A stretch of 10,697 nucleotides of DNA from Nitratiruptor sp. Lineage in GTDB: Bacteria; Campylobacterota; Campylobacteria; Campylobacterales; Nitratiruptoraceae. The stretch covers positions 1-10,697 of the forward strand of contig WGBB01000153.1 in assembly GCA_015494505.1 (NCBI GenBank). The letters run 5' to 3'. Positions 5,728 to 10,697 of the stretch are shown here, in pieces. The position numbers and the translations under genes were made by a program. Below the pieces are notes generated by a model, which worked only from the letters and a program-made list of their open reading frames with translations, ran no database searches and was not told the DNA's origin. The first letter of the stretch is position 1. Each line of letters opens with the position of its first letter.

Positions 5728-6321
5728 ATGGATATCACGACGACACACGAGGTGCTGGGCACTCTCAAGGCTGTCTACACCATCTACGCTTTGGCCATCA
5801 TCTCTTTGGTGGGATGGTTCGCCTATCGCGTCACGCAACCGCCTAAGAGCACCAAAAGCTTCATCACCCCAAAAGTCTTCTACACCTATCTGGGGCTCTT
5901 GGTGCTCACAGGCGTGGGGATCCATATCCTCACCTACAACAAAATCCCCTGGGTAGCATGGGAGCTCAAAAAAGAGCGCATCCAACCCGACCGCACCATC
6001 GAAATCGTGGCCAAAAACCATAAATACATCCTGCCTGAAGTAAAACCTATCGTGATTCAATGCGGAGAGAAGGTGAAGTTCAACGTCAAAAGCGAGGACC
6101 TCACCTACGGCTTCGGGCTCTTTCGCAAGGATAACTCTATGGTCTTTCAGATGCAGGTGGTGCCAAAACACGACAACGTGATTTTGTGGCAGTTTAGCGA
6201 ACCGGGAGTCTACGACATTATCAGCACCGAGTATTCGGGACCCAAAGGAACCTGGATGAAAGTCGAAAACGCGGTGCGCGTGGAGTCTTGTTATAAAAAA
6301 GTAGCGATGAAGGAGCAGTGA
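5728..6321 (+). CDS. Heme-copper oxidase subunit II-like protein lacking the CuA site (putative NO reductase subunit)
   Basis: A 197-residue protein with two N-terminal membrane helices (about 14-34 and 51-69) and a cupredoxin-like domain (about 88-185), the layout of cytochrome oxidase subunit II. The CuA site is gone: where the family has a His before the barrel, here is Y127 (DLTYGF); the C-x-E-x-C-G-x-x-H-x-x-M motif reads S166-T-E168-Y-S170-G171-P-K-G174-T-W-M177, so both cysteines and the histidine are replaced and only E168, G171 and M177 remain. It therefore should not take electrons from cytochrome c through CuA, similar to CyoA of bo3 quinol oxidase; a quinol donor is inferred. ATG 5728 fits AAGGAG at 5717-5722. 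Its stop shares one base with the subunit I start. Confidence 0.82.
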   Translation: MDITTTHEVLGTLKAVYTIYALAIISLVGWFAYRVTQPPKSTKSFITPKVFYTYLGLLVLTGVGIHILTYNKIPWVAWELKKERIQPDRTIEIVAKNHKYILPEVKPIVIQCGEKVKFNVKSEDLTYGFGLFRKDNSMVFQMQVVPKHDNVILWQFSEPGVYDIISTEYSGPKGTWMKVENAVRVESCYKKVAMKEQ

Positions 6322-8030
6322 TGAGTATCAAGGAGCTTTTACTTAACGGAAATGAAGGAGGGCTCGATACCAAGAGCCTCACACCCATTCAAAAGATAAC
6401 ACTGCGCACGGTCATCGTGGGGCTGCTCTTCTATGGGCTGGCCGCTTTGGAGGGGATGATTATGCGCGCACACGAAGTGAAGCCTCTTCCGATGATCGAT
6501 GAGGGACACTTCTTCGCCATTATGACGGTGCATCCCATCGTGGGGATTTTCGGCTCCACCTATTTGATAGTGTTTGGGGCATTTACCTTTTTGGTGCCGT
6601 ATCTTATGAAAAAGCCGCTCTTTAGCGTCAAGCTCGCCAATTACACCTGGATAACGGTAGCAATCGGCACGCTTTTAGCGTGGCTGGCCGGTTTTATCTT
6701 TCACTATGCGCCTCTGTATACCATCTACTGGCCGCTGCCGGTGGACTTTTCGCAGTTCAAGGTAGTGGGTGCCTTTATGTTTGTGCTGGGCGTAGCGCTC
6801 ATTATGATAGGGACGCTGATGTTCATCTTTAACATCTACGCCACGGTCTTCTACACCCCAAAAGGTGCCAAGAAGCAGCCGCTCAAGCCGCTTTTGATGA
6901 GTGCGTTTGGAATAGACGGCTTTTTGAACCTCATCAACAAAATCCGCGGCAAAGAGCCGTACGCCAAAGAACCACCTCTCTCCCTTCCTATCGTAGCCAT
7001 CTTTCGCGGCACCGTGGATACCTTTCTCGATGCGTTGGTGATTTTGGGTGCGGGACTTTTAATCCTCTTTTACATCATCTCCTATGCTGCAGGGTGGAAT
7101 ATCGACGTGCACGGTGTCGATTCGCTGCTGTATAAAAACGTCTTTTGGTGGGGGCTCGACCTCATCGCAGACGGGCTTGTCCTCATCTACGTAGCGGGGA
7201 CCTGGTATCTGCTGGCGATGATTATTACAGGGCGCAACCTCTTTATGCAAAACATCGCACGTGCGGCGCTTTTGCTGGAGCTCGTGGTCTCCTGGGCCGT
7301 ATGGAGCCACCATCTGCTCTCAGACCAGCCACAACCAGAACTCATGAAACTCGCAAGCGGCGAAATGATCACCGCTTTTGAGCTTATCACCCAAGGGCTC
7401 GCCTTTTTCATCACACTCGTAACCCTTTGGCGTGCACGACCGCTCAAGATGACAAACGAGCTCAAGTTTTTGCTGGGTGGGCTTTTGGGATTTGCACTGG
7501 CTGTGCCTGCCGGCATCATCCAAGCAGATATGGGCATAAACCGCCTCCTGCACAATACGCAGTGGATCGCAGGTCCACACTTTCACGTGGCTATCCTCGT
7601 GGGCCTCACGATGACGCTCTATAGCGCCATCTACGTGCTGCTGCCGATCCTTACCAACAGCAGCGTCAAGCTCTATAGCCAAAAACTGGCCAATCTCCAT
7701 TTTTGGCTCCATCTCATCGGCGGTATCGGTATGGGAGCCTTTATGGGAATGGCCGGGATCGACGGGATGCTGCGCCGCCATATGTACACGGGCGGTGAGT
7801 TTACGGGCTATATGTTCTTAGCGGCAATATGTGGCTTGATGCTGCTGGCTGCGTGGGTGATCTTTATGTTCAATCTCATCGCAAGTGTGGGCATCAAGGG
7901 AGTTTTGGGTCTCTTTACGCCGTCTCAAATCGATGAAAAGGTGATCGTCCCCGCACCTGCGACCGTCCAAGCATCCAGCGCAGAAGCCACACCGCCAAAT
8001 GCTCCGGCAAAGAAAAAAGAGGATGACTAA
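6321..8030 (+). CDS. Atypical heme-copper oxidase superfamily subunit I, probable nitric oxide reductase (gNOR-like)
   Basis: A 569-residue protein with about 12 membrane helices. Heme and copper ligands are recognisable: H71 in helix II (MTVHPIVG, low-spin heme), H330-H331 in helix VII (VWSHHL, metal B), and H420 and H422 in helix X (GPHFHVA, high- and low-spin hemes). Helix VI reads F-W-W-G-L-D-L-I-A-D (275-284); aligned without gaps to FWWFGHPLVY of oxygen reductases, the CuB histidine becomes D280 and the cross-linked tyrosine becomes D284. Loss of that tyrosine argues against oxygen reduction and for NO reduction. I recall, unchecked, that an NO reductase class called gNOR was proposed from Sulfurimonas with an altered ligand set. 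E354 in helix VIII is a candidate extra active-site acid. The charged, proline-rich tail is cytoplasmic. ATG 6321 follows AAGGAG 6310-6315. Superfamily sure, NOR function probable. Confidence 0.8.
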   Translation: MSIKELLLNGNEGGLDTKSLTPIQKITLRTVIVGLLFYGLAALEGMIMRAHEVKPLPMIDEGHFFAIMTVHPIVGIFGSTYLIVFGAFTFLVPYLMKKPLFSVKLANYTWITVAIGTLLAWLAGFIFHYAPLYTIYWPLPVDFSQFKVVGAFMFVLGVALIMIGTLMFIFNIYATVFYTPKGAKKQPLKPLLMSAFGIDGFLNLINKIRGKEPYAKEPPLSLPIVAIFRGTVDTFLDALVILGAGLLILFYIISYAAGWNIDVHGVDSLLYKNVFWWGLDLIADGLVLIYVAGTWYLLAMIITGRNLFMQNIARAALLLELVVSWAVWSHHLLSDQPQPELMKLASGEMITAFELITQGLAFFITLVTLWRARPLKMTNELKFLLGGLLGFALAVPAGIIQADMGINRLLHNTQWIAGPHFHVAILVGLTMTLYSAIYVLLPILTNSSVKLYSQKLANLHFWLHLIGGIGMGAFMGMAGIDGMLRRHMYTGGEFTGYMFLAAICGLMLLAAWVIFMFNLIASVGIKGVLGLFTPSQIDEKVIVPAPATVQASSAEATPPNAPAKKKEDD

Positions 8031-8033
8031 GAT

Positions 8034-8051
8034 GCGAGGGCTCTCCCTCGC
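8034..8051 (+). promoter_or_regulatory. Intercistronic hairpin before the third operon gene
   Basis: GCGAGGG (8034-8040) pairs perfectly with CCCTCGC (8045-8051) around CTCT, between the subunit I stop and the ribosome site GGAGGGG (8056-8062) of the next gene. CCCTC 8045-8049 could instead pair with GAGGG 8057-8061, hiding the ribosome site, so the two folds exclude each other. Control of translation or an mRNA processing site is inferred. Confidence 0.5.
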
Positions 8052-8064
8052 CGAAGGAGGGGTA

Positions 8065-8658
8065 ATGGTCAATCTCAAAAAGGCTGCCGAGCTTATCCAA
8101 ACGGACGGACTCTTTACCTTCATCTATAACGAAATGAAGGAGCTTGCGCAAAAAGAGTATCTCAGCACACAAGAAATCTTAGCGCTTTTGCAAAAGCATC
8201 CGCAGTTTTTGGAAGATTACAAGGAGCTCAACACCCAAAGCGAAATCAGCAACATCCAGCTACGCAAACACGAAATAAGCGAAAATGAGTGCGAAGAGTG
8301 CAAGAAAATAAAATCTGCTATCAACGAAAACATCGACAAGCTCGTAGCACTCGAAGCTTTCGAAAAGCCTGCGGACAGTATGATCTATGTGGTATGGATA
8401 GGATCGCTTACGGCCTTTTTGATCTTTATTGTGCACAATCTCGTAGCACTCTATACCTTTTGGTACGAGCACTACAAGCTCTGGGTCTTTGGAGTGTACG
8501 GCCTTCTGATCGCTGGAGGGTATCTCTACTACAAAAGGATGCTCAAAAAACACGCGCGCAAACACGAAATATTCGAAAAGGTGCGCAAAGAGACAAAAAC
8601 GGCTATCAAGGAGGGTTTGCAGCGAGGCTGCTTCAGTGAAGATGAGATATACGCCTAA
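8065..8658 (+). CDS. Membrane protein of unknown function, third gene of the NO reductase-like operon
   Basis: A 197-residue protein I do not recognise. Residues 1-105 are soluble and helical, with a segment FIYNEMKELAQKEYLSTQEILALLQKHP and a C-x-x-C pair (C76, C79; ENECEECKK) that could bind metal or cycle redox state. Two membrane helices follow (about 107-131 and 138-156), then a basic, helical cytoplasmic tail with a third cysteine (C189). By topology both ends lie on the same side, probably cytoplasm. ATG 8065 is picked because GGAGGGG (8056-8062) stands just before it; in-frame starts further upstream overlap the subunit I stop and hairpin. Its place 34 bases after subunit I suggests an assembly or regulatory partner of the oxidase, which is inference from context only. 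Confidence 0.8.
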   Translation: MVNLKKAAELIQTDGLFTFIYNEMKELAQKEYLSTQEILALLQKHPQFLEDYKELNTQSEISNIQLRKHEISENECEECKKIKSAINENIDKLVALEAFEKPADSMIYVVWIGSLTAFLIFIVHNLVALYTFWYEHYKLWVFGVYGLLIAGGYLYYKRMLKKHARKHEIFEKVRKETKTAIKEGLQRGCFSEDEIYA

Positions 8659-8672
8659 GCCGAGGCTTAGGC
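8653..8672. terminator. Hairpin between convergent operons, possible bidirectional terminator
   Basis: GCCTAAGC (8653-8660) pairs perfectly with GCTTAGGC (8665-8672) around the loop CGAG. The stop codon of the + strand gene (TAA 8656-8658) and that of the - strand gene (8667-8669) both lie in the stem. The T-tracts are short on both sides, so termination strength is uncertain. Confidence 0.5.
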
Positions 8673-8840
8673 TTTGGGTGCGTAGTAGCAGCGTTTGGGC
8701 GAATCGATTTTGCCTTCGGCTTTGAGCTTCTTGATGGCTTTATCCACCTCTTTTTTATCCACGCCAAGCATCTCGGCAATTTCGCCGGATTTCAAAGGTT
8801 TGTCACTCTTTTGGAGCACTTCGAGGACTTTCTCTTCCAT
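8667..8840 (-). CDS. Small winged-helix / helix-turn-helix protein (57 residues)
   Basis: A 57-residue protein: the first helix EEKVLEVLQ, then SGEIAEMLGVDKKEVDKAIKKLKAEGKI (18-45), the helix-turn-helix with recognition helix, and a short beta end SPKRCYYAPKA (47-57). It resembles small stand-alone MarR/ArsR-like winged-helix proteins. GGAGG precedes two adjacent in-frame ATGs; ATG 8840 has better spacing (5 bases), while ATG 8843 would overlap the nitroreductase stop (TAATG). It may be a DNA-binding regulator of its own operon, or a nucleic-acid-binding protein without a sensor domain; there is no obvious ligand site apart from C51. Gene real with good confidence; target unknown. Confidence 0.82.
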   Translation of the reverse strand: MEEKVLEVLQKSDKPLKSGEIAEMLGVDKKEVDKAIKKLKAEGKIDSPKRCYYAPKA

Positions 8841-8842
8841 CA

Positions 8843-9448
8843 TTACCTCCTTTGGATGATGAGTTTTTCAAGACCCAAGCGATGCTTTTGGGGCCGCTCC
8901 ATCGCACAGTGCCCAAAGGCGATGAGGAGTGCCACCTCTTGATGCGCCGGCAGCTCGAAAAAGGCCTCCACTTTTTCCTTTTCAAACCCCTCTATCGGGC
9001 AGCTCTCTATCCCGTGGTAGGCTGCTCCCGTCATCATATTGGCCGCGGCGATGTAGCACTGCTTCTGGGTCCAGCAGGCGATATCTTGCTGAGCCAAAAA
9101 GCTTTTGTAGCGCTCGATATAGGCTGCCGTGGCATCGGCAGAGAGGCCGCGCCTGGCAAACATCGCTTCGATGTAGCTCTCATCTTGCACCGCGCCATTG
9201 TCGGCGACAATGATGAGCAGATGGCTGCAGGTAGTAATCTGCTTTTGGTTCCAGCAAAGTGGGCGCAGCGCCTCTTTGGTCTCCTGGCCGGTGACGACGA
9301 TGAAGCGCCACGGCTCCATCCCAAAAGAGCTGGGGCTGAGCCTCCCATACTCCAAAATCTTCGCAAACTCCCGGTCGCCAAGCTTCCTAGCTGGATCGAA
9401 AACCTTGCAAGCGAAGCGGCGCTGCATCGCCTGGGCGAATCTATCCAC
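8843..9448 (-). CDS. Nitroreductase family FMN-dependent oxidoreductase, NfsB-like
   Basis: A 201-residue flavoprotein of the oxygen-insensitive nitroreductase family, normally a homodimer binding FMN and using NAD(P)H to reduce nitro compounds or quinones. Typical motifs: RRFACKVFD (10-18) for the FMN phosphate, LSPSSFGMEPWRFIVV (37-52), CWNQKQITTCSH (65-76), AAANMMTGAAYHGIESCPIEGFE (134-156), and FGHCAMERPQKHRL (178-191) with basic residues for FMN. The physiological substrate is unknown. The start is GTG 9448, supported by AGGAGGAG 7-8 bases upstream; it overlaps the stop of the upstream gene by 8 bases. The stop codon touches the start of the small winged-helix gene. The neighbouring respiratory genes are on the other strand, so no direct link is implied. 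Confidence 0.9.
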   Translation of the reverse strand: MDRFAQAMQRRFACKVFDPARKLGDREFAKILEYGRLSPSSFGMEPWRFIVVTGQETKEALRPLCWNQKQITTCSHLLIIVADNGAVQDESYIEAMFARRGLSADATAAYIERYKSFLAQQDIACWTQKQCYIAAANMMTGAAYHGIESCPIEGFEKEKVEAFFELPAHQEVALLIAFGHCAMERPQKHRLGLEKLIIQRR

Positions 9449-10382
9449 GATAGATCTCCTCCTTGGTCTCTTCTACCAGTTTGCCGGCCTCTTCGAAAAG
9501 ATTGCGCACCGCTTCATCCACATCCTCGCCGCTTTTGCATAGCTGCACCTGTGAGAGGGCATCGAGCTTGTCGAAAAGCTTTTGGAGCCTTGCAAGCTCT
9601 TTGCGCGAACTCTCAGAGATAGCCGTAGCGTCGTTTCCTTCGAAAAAGCGGATTCGTTTGGCGCGCGCTTCATACTCTTCGCCAAGAACCTTCAGACCCT
9701 CGAGATTCCTCTTGGCCTCGGCCAAAAAAGCTGCGAGAGTTTTGAGGTGCTCGATGCGCGGGCGATGATTTTCCACATACTCCTTGGCCGCTTCAAAAAG
9801 CGCCTTGGCTTCGGTGAGATTATTTGCAGCCGCTTTGTGCAGCAGAACCCAGCTTACTAAGATACCAAAAAGGATACTCGCCAAAGCTGCCATCGCTACC
9901 CCGATGAAGGGACTGGCGTTCATCCCCGGCAAAAACTGCTTGTAGAATGCGTAGCTTTGCAGCAGCTGCTTGGCATCGATTTGCGAGGGATCGAGCGAGA
10001 GGTGCTGCTGTACAGCACCCACGATGCCAAGAATCACGAAGAGCGCAAGAGCCGCCACCACTCCCCACAGCTTTGCTGCGATCGCGCCGCGCCTGGGCTC
10101 ACGCACCTCGAAAGGCTCCAAAGGATCGGCAGGAGCTAAGAGGTTGTCGGGATCTTCACACTCGATGATGGGGGTGAGGGTCTGCTCCTGCAGTCCCGTA
10201 AAAGAGTTGAGATTTTCCTTGATGCGCGGCACGTCTGTGAGGGCTACCGACTCTTGAAGCGTGGTGAGGCTAGCGAGATTGGCGTTATACTCCTCTATAG
10301 CAGCTACCGCATCGGAGTTAAACTCCTCGATGAGTTCCCTCGCTTCCTGGACGATGGAGCGAATTTGTGCGAGCTTACTCAT
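9441..10382 (-). CDS. Membrane-anchored helical (coiled-coil) protein of unknown function
   Basis: A 313-residue protein without a recognised domain. Residues 1-70 are helical and acidic (AQIRSIVQEARELIEEFN), 71-97 a proline/acid-rich linker, 104-123 the first membrane helix (LWGVVAALALFVILGIVGAV), 124-158 a short loop, 159-181 the second helix, and 183-313 a long charged helical stretch likely to form coiled coil (EAKALFEAAKEYVENHRP, KELARLQKLFDKLDALS). The shape suggests both ends face the cytoplasm, as in some chemoreceptor-like or scaffold proteins, but no signature was found. The ATG follows an AAGGA that overlaps the typA stop; only 3 bases separate the two genes, and the end overlaps the nitroreductase start. 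Function not assigned. Confidence 0.82.
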   Translation of the reverse strand: MSKLAQIRSIVQEARELIEEFNSDAVAAIEEYNANLASLTTLQESVALTDVPRIKENLNSFTGLQEQTLTPIIECEDPDNLLAPADPLEPFEVREPRRGAIAAKLWGVVAALALFVILGIVGAVQQHLSLDPSQIDAKQLLQSYAFYKQFLPGMNASPFIGVAMAALASILFGILVSWVLLHKAAANNLTEAKALFEAAKEYVENHRPRIEHLKTLAAFLAEAKRNLEGLKVLGEEYEARAKRIRFFEGNDATAISESSRKELARLQKLFDKLDALSQVQLCKSGEDVDEAVRNLFEEAGKLVEETKEEIYRG

Positions 10383-10385
10383 AGC

Positions 10386-10697
10386 TTATCCTTTCTTCTG
10401 CTTGGCCATACGTTTGCGCACGTGCGGATCGAGGTAGCGCTTGCGCAGGCGGATCGATTTTGGGGTCACTTCCACCAGCTCATCCTCTTCGATCCACTCC
10501 AGCGCGCGCTCCAGGGTCATCTTACGCGGAGGCGTAAGTTTGATAGCCTCGTCACTTCCGGCAGCACGCACGTTGGTGAGATTCTTGCCTTTGATGGGGT
10601 TGACTTCTAAATCGTTTGGCCGGCTATGCTCACCGATGATCATCCCCACATAGACTTCGGTTCCGGGCTCGATGAAGAGGACGCCACGCTCTTGGAG
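10386..10697 (-). CDS. typA: Ribosome-associated GTPase TypA/BipA, C-terminal part
   Basis: The last 103 codons of a gene running out of the window, ending at TAA 10388-10386. The end is highly typical of TypA/BipA: ERGVLFIEPGTEVYVGMI, GEHSRPNDLEVNPIKGKNLTNVR, AAGSDEAIKLTPPRKMTLERALEWIEEDELVEVTPKSIRLRKRYLD, then a short basic tail. This C-terminal domain is unique to the family and contacts the 50S subunit and A-site tRNA. The protein is a translational GTPase needed for ribosome assembly and growth at low temperature or under stress. The catalytic G domain lies outside the window. It is the first visible gene of the four-gene - strand unit. Confidence 0.96.
   Translation of the reverse strand, partial: LQERGVLFIEPGTEVYVGMIIGEHSRPNDLEVNPIKGKNLTNVRAAGSDEAIKLTPPRKMTLERALEWIEEDELVEVTPKSIRLRKRYLDPHVRKRMAKQKKG

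Noticed and set aside
6321..8030. Ordinary aa3/bo3 or cbb3 oxygen reductase
   Set aside because: The helix VI H-x3-Y signature of A/B-type enzymes is D-x3-D here, and no cbb3 partner subunits (FixO/FixP cytochromes with CxxCH) are nearby.
8852..9622. 256-codon open frame on the + strand
   Set aside because: It is the antisense of the nitroreductase, which has full family motifs; its translation resembles nothing.

Overview
The window looks like chromosomal DNA of a Campylobacterota (epsilonproteobacterial) chemolithotroph of roughly 50% GC, perhaps a hydrothermal or sulfur-cycle genus such as Hydrogenimonas, Nitratifractor or Sulfurovum. This placement is inferred from the protein styles (stand-alone ThiD2-like protein, short BioC, Thermus-type PyrE, unusual NO-reductase-like oxidase) and the very compact gene packing. 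No phage, IS element, CRISPR array, tRNA or rRNA was seen. No gene-free stretch exceeds 300 bases; the two longest (3188-3413 and 5577-5727) both contain recognisable structure.

Left part (1-1584): the 3' end of a BI-1/YccA family membrane protein overlaps a stand-alone ThiD2-like thiamine protein on the + strand. Convergent to these is a two-gene - strand unit: bioC-like methyltransferase, then an overlapping small secreted protein of unknown function. Its promoter region is shared with the divergent secG.

Housekeeping run (1587-5576, + strand): secG, a secreted NodB-type polysaccharide deacetylase overlapping it, frr, a 226-base spacer full of repeats and hairpins, then pyrE, an RDD-family membrane protein and an MFS_1-like transporter, the last three overlapping head to tail.

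Most interesting part (5577-8672): a three-gene respiratory operon behind an FNR/DNR-like palindrome centred about 41.5 bases upstream of the expected transcription start. It encodes (i) a cytochrome-oxidase-type subunit II that has lost nearly all CuA ligands, (ii) a 12-helix heme-copper oxidase subunit I in which the helix VI CuB histidine and the active-site tyrosine are both aspartate in an ungapped local alignment, and (iii) a 197-residue membrane protein of unknown function with a CxxC motif. The residue changes fit a nitric oxide reductase of the poorly studied class I recall being called gNOR, probably drawing electrons from quinol, rather than an oxygen reductase. An FNR/DNR-type promoter fits that role.

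Right part (8667-10697, - strand): typA/bipA (3' end of the gene only), a membrane-anchored helical protein of unknown function, an NfsB-like nitroreductase and a 57-residue winged-helix-like protein, all packed with overlaps or gaps of a few bases, so probably one operon. It converges on the respiratory operon at a hairpin that contains both stop codons.
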